From: an uncultured Clostridia bacterium
GTDB lineage: Bacteria > Bacillota > Clostridia > TANB77 > CAG-508
Length of the DNA stretch: 60,400 bases
NCBI GenBank assembly: GCA_947623465.1
Contig: CANQGU010000008.1
Location: forward strand, 1 to 60,400
Reading direction: 5' to 3'
Both the position numbers and the translations under genes were made by a program. Every line of letters starts with the position of its first letter. Positions within the stretch are counted from its first letter, which is position 1. Below, piece by piece: positions 47,521 through 55,550 of the stretch. The notes beneath the pieces were generated by a model, which had not been told where the DNA came from, did no database searches, and saw only the letters and a list, made by a program, of their open reading frames with translations.

Positions 47521-48301
47521 TTATTTTCTTATCTTTTTACCGTCTTGCCCCTATTCCTCCTATTCCTCTTTTTCCATCTCTTAATTCATTTTCTATATCT
47601 TCTATTTTTATATATTTAAAATCTTCTGTAGTTGCCACCTCTGTTGCAACAATTAATGGATCTAAAATATCTATTAAAATTCTTGCTGGAGATGATGCAA
47701 AATTTGCACCTGCTTGCATTATAGCCTCAAAATAGCTTTGACAAGCACCTGCAAATATAACTAAATCTGAATCGGTCTCTCTTTCATATCTTCTTGCTTC
47801 TTTTACTGTTGCTATAAAGTGCCTTGAGTTTCTATAATTATATATATCATAGTAACCATATCCTTTTTTTAGCATCCCATCATGTCCAGTTACCACCAAT
47901 ATATCTGGCTTATAGTATTTAAGCAAATTATAAACTACCATTGGTTGTTTATTTTCTGCAACATTTTTAACCACTGCTTTTATGCCCATTTTTTGATAAT
48001 ATTTCAAGGATTTTTCACTATATCTTTTATCTCCATCTAGGTGCAAGATTTTTCCTGTTATTGTATTTTCTTCTAGTCTATTTTCTTTTTTTCTTATTTT
48101 TGCATTTTTTATTTCTTCTTGAATTATAAGCTCTTTTTTATTTATTGGTTCTAAATCTGATATATCACTATCTGCAATAATTCTTTCAAAAATGCCCTCT
48201 AAAATTACATTTTTTTTATTACTAATATCTTTTACAATAAAAATAATATCTTTATTATAAGATATTCTTCCTACTATATCTCCTTTTTTTATTTTATACA
48301 T
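47521..48301 (-). CDS. yabG: Sporulation-specific protease YabG; C-terminus probably extended by CGG recoding
   Basis: The protein matches YabG, the mother-cell protease that trims spore coat proteins: GDIVGRISYNKDIIFIVKDI at the start, the central LVVTGHDGMLKKGYGYYDIYNYRNS, and IFAGACQSYFEAIMQAGANFASSPARILI near the end (conserved core). Frame 0 ends with GARR and TAA, the last codon being CGG at 47540-47542. Skipping C adds Gly-Lys-Lys-Ile-Arg-Lys and a stop at 47521-47523, for 259 residues. The extension is consistent with the pattern in the other genes but is the least certain case, because only six residues follow. GAGGTG precedes the ATG. Confidence 0.88.
47540..47542 (-). other. Probable CGG recoding site at the end of yabG
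   Basis: The context is AGA CGG TAA. The shifted frame reads AGA GGT AAA and avoids the stop that directly follows CGG. Confidence 0.6.
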
Positions 48302-48456
48302 AATAATTTCACCTCACATGGGCTACTATTATTATATGTATAATTTTGTCGTAAAGTGTATGTTTGACCTAAAGATAAAATCGTATTATTTTTAAAAATT
48401 AACCAAAAAAATTAACTTACATATAATAAATCAATATATAATGGAGGTATGTTTTT

Positions 48457-49723
48457 ATGAATTTTAAAGCAAAAAATTTACTTGCGATATTTTTATGCAT
48501 AACACTTACGATTTTTATAAATGTAAACTTAACATATGCAATTACCCCTCAATCTGAGCTCCAATATCAAGGAATAGATGTAAGCAATTGGCAAGGATAT
48601 ATAGATTATTCCCAAGTAAAACAAGCAGGAATTGAAGTCGTATATATAAAAGCAAGTCAAGGAAGTGATTTTAAAGATCCTTATTTTGATATAAACTACG
48701 AAAATGCTAAAGCAAATGGCTTAAAAGTAGGTTTTTACCACTTTTTAACTGCAACTACTACTCGGTGAAGCAGAGCAAGAAGCCCAATTTTTTGCATCTG
48801 TAATATCTGGAAAAACTCCTGATTGTAAACTTACAATGGATTATGAGGTATTTTCTGGCGTATCAATAGATGAAATAAATACTATTGCACTAACATTTTT
48901 GGAAGCTGTTAAAAGATTAACAAATATTGATATTATAGTATATAGTGATTTAAGTAACTCTCAAAGTACATTTAATACTGACATATCTTCAAACTATGAC
49001 TTATGGCTTGCATATTATGATGATTTAAATAATTTAACAAATATAAATACTAATTGGAATACATATATAGGAGTTCAATATACAGATATGGGAACCATTT
49101 CCGGCATATCAGGTTTCACAGATAGAGATTTATATACAAAAGAAATTTTTATAGAAAATTCTACTCAACTTCCAAATAACACTAATCCAAATGAAACTAT
49201 TAATACTGAAACTATAAACTATACTGTTCAAAGCGGAAATACTTTATCTCAAATAGCTCTACAATACGGAACTACAGTACAAGAACTTGCTCAAATAAAC
49301 AATATATCTAATCCAAATTTAATATTTCCTGGCGAAGTATTAAAAATCCCAACTAACTCTACTGTTGTTGGCCAAGAATCAAGAGATTTAGGAAGCATTA
49401 CTTATACTATTCAAAGGGGAAACACTTTGTCTCAAATAGCTCAAGCTTATGGAGTTACAGTACAGCAAATAGTTCAAACAAATAATATTCAAAATCCAAA
49501 TTTAATTTTCCCAGGGCAAAAAATAAGAATTAATACTAGTAATATTAATTTCTTAAATCCCTTAAGTCAAAGTAATTCTAATCAATTTACTTACACAGTT
49601 CGTCCCGGAGATACTTTATTTGGTATTTCTAGAAGATTTGGTGTTAGTGTTAGATATTTGGTAAGATTAAATGGTATATATAATCCTAATTTGATTTTCC
49701 CGGGCAGAGTACTTAAAATTTAA
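48457..49723 (+). CDS. Secreted GH25 lysozyme with three LysM domains, intact only if CGG at 48763 is recoded
   Basis: Frame 0 stops at TGA directly after CGG 48763-48765. Skipping C gives 421 residues. A signal peptide ends near LTYA (residue 28). The GH25 muramidase domain shows GIDVSNWQG (Asp41), [20 protein letters not shown] across the joint, and the catalytic DYE (Asp128 and Glu130). Three LysM repeats ([54 protein letters not shown]) follow and bind peptidoglycan. It probably acts in cell wall or spore cortex turnover. It diverges from yabG. Confidence 0.92.
48763..48765 (+). other. CGG recoding site in the lysozyme gene
   Basis: The context is ACT CGG TGA. The shifted frame reads ACT GGT GAA (Thr-Gly-Glu) and continues the GH25 fold to the catalytic acids. 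Confidence 0.92.
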
Positions 49724-49755
49724 ATTATTAATATTTTTTTGTTACATAAATTTTA

Positions 49756-49785
49756 TTGACATAATTTTTTCAAATATGTTAAAAT
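49756..49785 (+). promoter_or_regulatory. Promoter of the AraC-type gene
   Basis: TTGACA (49756-49761) and TAAAAT (49780-49785) are 18 bp apart. The start codon follows 28 bp later. Confidence 0.75.
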
Positions 49786-49812
49786 AACAATATATTAAAA
49801 AATGGAGAAATT

Positions 49813-50622
49813 ATGGATAATATAAATTATGATAATTTAAATAAACTGATTAATTATATAGAAAATAATTTACAAAATAATATTGATTTAAACAGCCTTG
49901 CTAAAATAGTAGGAGTATCTACCAATTCATTACAAAGAATATTTATTTTTATTACAGGTATTTCTATAACAGATTATATAAAAAAAAGAAGATTAAGTAG
50001 GGCTTTTGAAGAAATAAAAAACACTAATAAAAAAATAATTGATATAGCATTTCAATACAAATACAACTCAACAATTTCTTTTGATAGAGCTTTTAAAAAG
50101 TCCTTTGGAATTACTCCTTTAGAGTGTAGAAAAAGTCAAGTTGAATATAAATTGTTTCCAATTATAACTTTTAATAAAAAAGAAATTTATCAATCATTAA
50201 ATTATAAAATAAAGCATATTGACGAAAATGAATTATATGTTTATAAGACTGAAGCTACTATGCATAATGACTTATTATACAAGATTCGAGAACTTTATAA
50301 TGACTTACAAAAAAATAATATTCATCAAAATTTAAAAAAAGAAGAACAATATGCTATTTCTTATTATAAAAATGGAACTTATTATTATGCTGTTGGCAGT
50401 AAAACAAAATATACCTCAAAAGAAAAAATTAAAATTCCATCTAATAATTATATTATGTTTGAAGTTGGTACAAGAAAACAAAAAGATATTGTTAATATAA
50501 AAAATAAAATATATTCAGAATATATTAATTCAACAAATGTTGTTATAGATAAAAACTATACTGTTGAATATTATATTGGAGATAATTGTTATCTTTGTAT
50601 GCCGATTATAGCTTATAAATAA
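49813..50622 (+). CDS. AraC/XylS-family regulator with GyrI-like C-terminal domain
   Basis: The 269-residue protein carries the two AraC helix-turn-helix units at the N-terminus (IDLNSLAKIVGVSTNSLQR and FQYKYNSTISFDRAFKKSFG followed by ITPLECRKS). The C-terminal half resembles the GyrI/SOUL-like effector-binding fold. This order (DNA-binding first) is that of Rob- and TipA-like AraC regulators that sense drugs or hydrophobic compounds. The neighbouring genes may be its targets. Confidence 0.85.
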   Translation: MDNINYDNLNKLINYIENNLQNNIDLNSLAKIVGVSTNSLQRIFIFITGISITDYIKKRRLSRAFEEIKNTNKKIIDIAFQYKYNSTISFDRAFKKSFGITPLECRKSQVEYKLFPIITFNKKEIYQSLNYKIKHIDENELYVYKTEATMHNDLLYKIRELYNDLQKNNIHQNLKKEEQYAISYYKNGTYYYAVGSKTKYTSKEKIKIPSNNYIMFEVGTRKQKDIVNIKNKIYSEYINSTNVVIDKNYTVEYYIGDNCYLCMPIIAYK

Positions 50623-50660
50623 ATTGTAAACAAATTTTGAAACATATTTGTTTACAATTT
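50621..50660 (+). terminator. Rho-independent terminator of the AraC-type gene
   Basis: AAATTGTAAACAAA and TTTGTTTACAATTT form a perfect 14-bp stem followed by a T-run. Confidence 0.85.
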
Positions 50661-50701
50661 ATTTTTTTCTTATGCTATTCTTTAACAAGGAGGTGTATTA
50701 T

Positions 50702-51526
50702 ATGAACCAAGAATATAATATTAAAGGAATTGAAAAAATCATTAATCAAGCAGGTAAAGAAAGACTAGCTAAACATTATAATGTTGACATTAATTCAGAT
50801 TTTGAAGAAATTATAAAAAAAGACTTTGAAAATCGTAGAGTTCCCAATGGATTAGAAGTTGCATCTTATTTTTCTTTAGTTCCTGAAGAATTAAATAAAA
50901 GAAATGATGAAGGCGAAGGTTTCCCTAATATATCAGATGTTGCTAGAGAAATTTGGGAACAATATGAACAAAAAAGAGCTCTAGTAGGAGTTTCTTATAT
51001 GGATAATATGATAGAATTTGCTTCAAACAGTAGAGAAATAATAGATGGCACATATGGAAATATTTTATTCTTTCTTATTGATGAACCAATTAGAACAGAA
51101 GAATTAGCAAATATGATGTATCATAAAGAAATACAATTTGGAGGTGTTTATTATCAAAATTTATTAATGGGACCAGAATACTATGAAGAACACATCAATG
51201 AATTTGAATTAGCACAAAAAGATATTGATAAATATAAAAATAAAATTAATATATTAAATAAATATATTGAAAACTTCACAAACGAATTTCAAAATGTTGA
51301 ATTTACCGGAGGATATGGTCCTCGCCCTCAATATACAAAAACAAAAGAAATAAAAAAGAAAAAAGAAATATGTGAAAGAATGTTAACAGAATTAACAGGT
51401 AAAAATGTTGATGAATTAAATTTAAAAGACTTTATAACACTTAAGAGAAGTTTGGAACAAGAAGAACAAAAATTAAAAAAAGAATTTGAAGAAAAATTCT
51501 CTAAAAAAGAAAATGAAGGAAGATAA
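50702..51526 (+). CDS. Protein of unknown function
   Basis: The 274-residue, strongly charged protein has an N-terminal mixed region (FENRRVPNGLEVASYFSLVP) and a long C-terminal coiled coil of Lys and Glu (from about residue 175), broken by the loop FTGGYGPRPQYTKTK. The start at 50702 is set by the AAGGAGGTG site; the frame upstream is hydrophobic only because it reads through the terminator. It is followed five bases later by another small gene. The family is not recognised. Confidence 0.7.
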   Translation: MNQEYNIKGIEKIINQAGKERLAKHYNVDINSDFEEIIKKDFENRRVPNGLEVASYFSLVPEELNKRNDEGEGFPNISDVAREIWEQYEQKRALVGVSYMDNMIEFASNSREIIDGTYGNILFFLIDEPIRTEELANMMYHKEIQFGGVYYQNLLMGPEYYEEHINEFELAQKDIDKYKNKINILNKYIENFTNEFQNVEFTGGYGPRPQYTKTKEIKKKKEICERMLTELTGKNVDELNLKDFITLKRSLEQEEQKLKKEFEEKFSKKENEGR

Positions 51527-51531
51527 AATAA

Positions 51532-51822
51532 ATGAATAAGTTTATAGAATTTTTTAAAAAAATATTTTTTAGAAAAAATTTACTTTTAGATGAACCTAAA
51601 GTATTAAATGAAAAATCATCTTTTCAAGAAAAAAATTTTTTGAATTATATAAAAATTAACAAAACTGATAGTGATTTACTAGCACTTCAAAGAAATTTGG
51701 AAAATGGGCTAATAGATGAAGATAGTTTAACTAGTGAACAAATTTTAAAATTAAAGGATTTATACTATAATCAATTTTTTAAATCGATGGCTTCAATATG
51801 TAATTATAAAATTAAATTATAA
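51532..51822 (+). CDS. Small protein of unknown function, second gene of the pair
   Basis: The 96-residue protein has a basic, aromatic N-terminal helix (FIEFFKKIFFRKN) that may bind the membrane surface, and a Leu- and Asp-rich C-terminal part. It starts five bases after the previous stop, with GGAAGATAA as its ribosome site inside that gene. The two are likely cotranscribed and may act together. The family is not recognised. Confidence 0.6.
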   Translation: MNKFIEFFKKIFFRKNLLLDEPKVLNEKSSFQEKNFLNYIKINKTDSDLLALQRNLENGLIDEDSLTSEQILKLKDLYYNQFFKSMASICNYKIKL

Positions 51823-51894
51823 ATTTTAAGCATATTCAACTAATTTTTACAATACTAACCTACATTGTAAAAAATAAGAAATTTTTAAAAACTA

Positions 51895-51924
51895 TTGACT
51901 TTTGTTAATAAAATAGGCTATAAT
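51895..51924 (+). promoter_or_regulatory. Strong promoter of the putative small RNA
   Basis: TTGACT (51895-51900) and TATAAT (51919-51924) are 18 bp apart. No start codon with a ribosome site follows. Confidence 0.8.
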
Positions 51925-51930
51925 GAATAT

Positions 51931-52108
51931 AATAATATAGATACTTTAAATGTATCTTGTCTAAATCAAATGTTAGCCGCAACCCTGTTTTGCGGGGTAC
52001 AAATGCACAGGTGAGCAAATGTTACTCGGAGCCCTACCTCCGACAAATAAATGCGTAGTTGGACAAATGTTAATAAAAATCTACCTTTTCGGAGGTAGAT
52101 TTTTTTTT
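51931..52108 (+). ncRNA. Putative structured small RNA of about 180 nt
   Basis: A strong promoter and a good terminator enclose about 180 nt with no convincing ORF. The segment is richer in GC than its surroundings. It contains a GATAC/GTATC hairpin at the 5' end, CCGCAA/TTGCGG (51977-51995), TCGGAG/CTCCGA (52026-52043) and the terminator AAATCTACC/GGTAGATTT (52077-52102). CTACCTCCGA (52034-52043) is the exact complement of TCGGAGGTAG (52089-52098), so the third hairpin and terminator compete with a third pairing. CAAATG occurs four times and TAAATG once between the stems. No gene follows on this strand. I do not recognise an RNA family. Confidence 0.6.
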
Positions 52109-53310
52109 AATGATTTATATAATCTTCTATTAATAAATAATTCTATTATACACATACCTAATAAAATAAACTCTATTACTATTAATTCATATTTAATAAG
52201 TATTAATGTAAACATAGCACTTCCTATTAATGAAAATACTTTCCTATATATTTCCATATCTACCATCACTTTTTGTTGTTCTTCTTTACTTGTATTTTCA
52301 AGTGCCACATCTTCTAAATAAACTTTAAAAGAATCTCGTGTTGCTAGAATTAAGAAAAATCCCATTGACATTATAATTACTTTATAAGTTATATCTACAT
52401 TTAAAAAGTGACCTATAATTAATAGTGAAAAAGCTAAAATTAATAATAATGTTATTATTATATTCATTTTATGTTTGACATTTTTATACAATTTTCCAAA
52501 TATTATATTTCCTAATAGCCTTGAAATTCTTGAGATAAATACAATTATTGTCATATAATATGTTAGCATTTCTGTTGATAAAATCTTTTGAATATCATAT
52601 TGCATAAACAATTTACTGTTATTTTGTCCAAGTACTATTATTGTAATTGACATTGCGAAAGATATTATTATTAACAAAGTTATTTTGTTTAAATTGTTTT
52701 TTACATTATTATTTTTTTGAACTTTAGCATTATTTTCAACTTTTGCTTCAAAAAATAAAAATGACATACCAAACATTATAGCACATAATAATATTTGTAA
52801 AAACATAGGTAAATAATTATTTAAATTAAACAAGTACCCAGATAAAAGTGATGTTATTATTGTTGTAGTTGAATACATTATTTTAGTTTTATTTCTTATT
52901 TTGAAATAATCTGAACCTTTATCTATAGACTGCAAATTATTTTTCAAAACAATTAATGACATATGTAAAAATATAAAAGCTAATTCATAAATAATTTTAT
53001 AAAAACAAATTATAGGAAATTGATTAGAAAATGTTAAAATTACAGCAGATATTAACAATAGAAATGATCCTAATCTTAAAGATTTAATATTTCCTATTTT
53101 ATTTGATATATTAAGTAACATTTTTCTACTTAATATTCCAACTATCATTGAAAGCATTGTTATAAACTGAATTTGACTTGCATTTAATCCTTTAGTAATT
53201 GTTAAAAACAATGTATCTATAGGTACTAAAAAAATCAAATCATCTGAAAATGCAGAAAATAGTGGTTGAATTTTTATGCTTCGGTTAATTTTCTTTATAT
53301 CTCGTTCCAT
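52081..53310 (-). CDS. Major facilitator superfamily transporter
   Basis: The 409-residue protein has about twelve hydrophobic helices in two halves separated by a basic cytoplasmic loop (VENNAKVQKNNNVKNNLNK). A loop with basic residues between helices 2 and 3 (GILSRKMLLNISNKIGNIKS) corresponds to the MFS signature A region. The substrate is unknown. Its last codons overlap the terminator of the small RNA on the other strand. The GNAT gene 48 bp upstream is probably in the same operon. Confidence 0.85.
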   Translation of the reverse strand: MERDIKKINRSIKIQPLFSAFSDDLIFLVPIDTLFLTITKGLNASQIQFITMLSMIVGILSRKMLLNISNKIGNIKSLRLGSFLLLISAVILTFSNQFPIICFYKIIYELAFIFLHMSLIVLKNNLQSIDKGSDYFKIRNKTKIMYSTTTIITSLLSGYLFNLNNYLPMFLQILLCAIMFGMSFLFFEAKVENNAKVQKNNNVKNNLNKITLLIIISFAMSITIIVLGQNNSKLFMQYDIQKILSTEMLTYYMTIIVFISRISRLLGNIIFGKLYKNVKHKMNIIITLLLILAFSLLIIGHFLNVDITYKVIIMSMGFFLILATRDSFKVYLEDVALENTSKEEQQKVMVDMEIYRKVFSLIGSAMFTLILIKYELIVIEFILLGMCIIELFINRRLYKSLKKNLPPKR

Positions 53311-53358
53311 ATTATTCTCCCTATATAAAATAACTTATCCTTTGATTCTATAATTGGT

Positions 53359-53868
53359 TTATTCATCTATCTTCCACTCCCTTAAAGTATAATGATAATA
53401 GTCTATACCTTCCTTTACATATTTAAAACCATTTCTTTCATATATTTCATTTAATTTTTTATTAGAAGTTAGACATTCAATTCGTAAATATTTTTTTCCA
53501 TTTAATCTTGTTATGTTTTTAGCATTTTTAAATATTTCACTACCAATATTTTTGTATCCTACTTTTGATACCACTTTGTATAAGTAATACGCATTTGTTT
53601 TATTATCATTCCAAAAATGACTATCTGTAGAAATTTCAAATCCTGCAATTATTTCGTCTTCCTTCTTTAAAATATAGAAGTCTCCATTTTCAATAACTTG
53701 AATAAATTGTTCTTTTGGATGATTATTCAAATATTTACTCCATTGCTTTATACCATTTTCTTTAAACCAATTCATTCTTTCTGCATATAAATTTATGATT
53801 TCGTCTATATCGTCAATAGTAGCTTTTTTTAATACAATATTATTCTTTACTAATTTTATATCTTGCAT
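53359..53868 (-). CDS. GNAT-family N-acetyltransferase
   Basis: The 169-residue protein has the GNAT fold: an N-terminal strand-helix (ATIDDIDEIINLYAER), central strands FYILKKEDEIIAGFEI and the acetyl-CoA-binding region KVGYKNIGSEIFKNAKN, then LRIECLTSNKKLNEIYERNG. The start at 53868 follows AGGAGA. The substrate is unknown; some relatives acetylate antibiotics or ribosomal proteins. Confidence 0.88.
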   Translation of the reverse strand: MQDIKLVKNNIVLKKATIDDIDEIINLYAERMNWFKENGIKQWSKYLNNHPKEQFIQVIENGDFYILKKEDEIIAGFEISTDSHFWNDNKTNAYYLYKVVSKVGYKNIGSEIFKNAKNITRLNGKKYLRIECLTSNKKLNEIYERNGFKYVKEGIDYYHYTLREWKIDE

Positions 53869-54079
53869 TTTAAATCTCCTATTTTGTCGAAATATTATGC
53901 TTATATTATCATATAATTCTTTTATTATCAATTATTTTACTAATGTTTTTGATATAAAATTTTTTGATATATTCAAATGTTATAAATTAATGATTACATT
54001 ATAATAATTTTTTTAAGTTCTAACCCCATTTAAAACTGAATATAATTTAACAAAAATATTTCAAAAATGGGGGCTTTAA

Positions 54080-54358
54080 ATGAAAAAATTAACAATCGAA
54101 GAACGTGCTATTTCTTTGGCTCGTTATATTATTGAAACCAAAGATACTGTGAGAAGTACTGCGAAAAAATTTGGAATTTCTAAAAGCACAGTACACAAAG
54201 ATGTTTCTGACAGATTACTTAAAATAAACCCTATTTTAGCAAAAGAAGTAAGAGAGGTTTTAGACGAAAATAAAGCTGAAAGACATTTGCGTGGAGGGCT
54301 GGCTACAAAATTAAAATATTTAAAAGAAAAAGAAGAAAAAAAGGCTTCTGCTTTATAA
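54080..54358 (+). CDS. spoIIID: Sporulation transcription factor SpoIIID
   Basis: The 92-residue protein matches SpoIIID, a small helix-turn-helix regulator of mother-cell genes transcribed by sigma-E. The HTH reads STAKKFGISKSTVHKDVSDR and the basic C-terminal helix ERHLRGGLATKLKYL is the second DNA-binding element. The ribosome site is TGGGGGC. It should control many genes for cortex and coat formation, possibly including others in this window. Confidence 0.96.
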   Translation: MKKLTIEERAISLARYIIETKDTVRSTAKKFGISKSTVHKDVSDRLLKINPILAKEVREVLDENKAERHLRGGLATKLKYLKEKEEKKASAL

Positions 54359-54450
54359 ATTTATTTTAAGAGTACATATCATATTTGTGTTAATATCAAA
54401 AAGGATGTATAAAATCTATGTCAAATATTTTATGTGCTCTTAAAATTTTA

Positions 54451-55360
54451 TTACATTATTTCTTCTAATATATCCATATAACTTGTAACTAATTTTGCAC
54501 CTTGCTTTATAAGGTCATTTGTTCCTTCAGAATTTATAGAATCAATATTTCCGTGGAATAACAAAAACATCTTTTCCTTGTTCTAAGGCAAAATCTACTG
54601 TAATTAAAGTTCCACTTTTCTTTTTAGCTTCAACAACTACAACTCCCTTACATAATCCACTTATTATTCTATTTCTTGCAGGAAAATTAATTCTACTTGC
54701 CTTGGTTCCTACTGGGTATTCTGAAATTACTGCTCCATTTGTCCTTATAATTTTATCTACTAAGTATTTATTTTCACTTGGATATATTTCATCTAAACCG
54801 CTTCCTAAAACTGCAATTGTATATCCTTTTGCATAAATAGCACCCAAATGAGAATATGAATCAATTCCTTTTGCTAAACCACTTACTATATTTATTTTAC
54901 ATTTTGCTAAATCATAACTTATTTTTTGAGCTACTTGCTTGCCATAATTTGAGCATTCCCTACAACCTATCATACCTATATTTGTATTTTTTAATATATC
55001 TTTATTTCCTTTTATATAAATAGATACTGGCGGACTATATATTTGTTTTAAATTAGTTGGATATTCATCATCATTAATAGAAATGATGTCTATATTATTC
55101 ATTTCCATATATTTTAAATAATTTTTTACACTTTTTCTTATTTCTATATTCAAAATATTATTACATATTTTTTCATCTATTAAATCAACTTGCAGTAATT
55201 TTTCTTTAGTTGCATTAAATATTCCTTGATTTGTTTTAAATGCTTTTAGCAGATTTAAATATCGTTTTATTCCTAAACCATGAATTAATGAAATCCATAC
55301 TTTGTAAAATTTTTCTTCTATAAAAATATCATCCCTTTCTTGTTTTGCTTGAAAGCACAC
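54451..55360 (-). CDS. dprA: DNA processing protein DprA, intact only if CGG at 54551 is recoded
   Basis: Frame 0 from 55360 ends three codons after VIP at CGG 54551-54553. Skipping C gives 302 residues ending at TAA 54451-54453. The Rossmann-like DprA domain has IGCRECSNYG, VSGLAKGIDSYSH, VLGSGLD and SEYPVGTKASRINFPARNRI, and the joint reads DVFVIP-G-NIDSINSEGTNDLI. This is the invariant DprA motif (VPG..D...S.G.N.LI..GA). DprA loads RecA onto incoming single-stranded DNA. The missing Gly and 30 residues would otherwise disrupt the nucleotide-fold core. The exact start is uncertain because no ribosome site is clear. Confidence 0.92.
54551..54553 (-). other. CGG recoding site in dprA
   Basis: The context is CCA CGG AAA. 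The shifted frame reads CCA GGA AAT, giving the family-invariant Pro-Gly of the C-terminal motif. Confidence 0.93.
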
Positions 55361-55419
55361 ATAGTACCAAAAAATTATATTATTTCAAACTAGCCTTTCT
55401 TTTTAAAAGCAAAAAAAGA

Positions 55420-55454
55420 CAAAGAAAAAGCTTATTTAAAAACTTTTTTCTTTG
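55420..55454 (-). terminator. Rho-independent terminator of cwlD
   Basis: On the minus strand CAAAGAAAAAAG pairs with CTTTTTCTTTG and is followed by TCTTTTTTT. Confidence 0.7.
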
Positions 55455-55550
55455 CCCCTTAGTTTTTTTATATTATACTACCAAAAAAAATTTATTTCAA
55501 TATTTTTGTGTTAATTTTACTATGTAAATTTTTCAACTAACAAATTTAAT

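Noticed and set aside
54024-54072. Hairpin CCCCATTT/AAATGGGG hiding the spoIIID ribosome site
   Set aside because: A TATAAT at 54041-54046 would start transcription after the left arm, so the hairpin might not exist in the mRNA.
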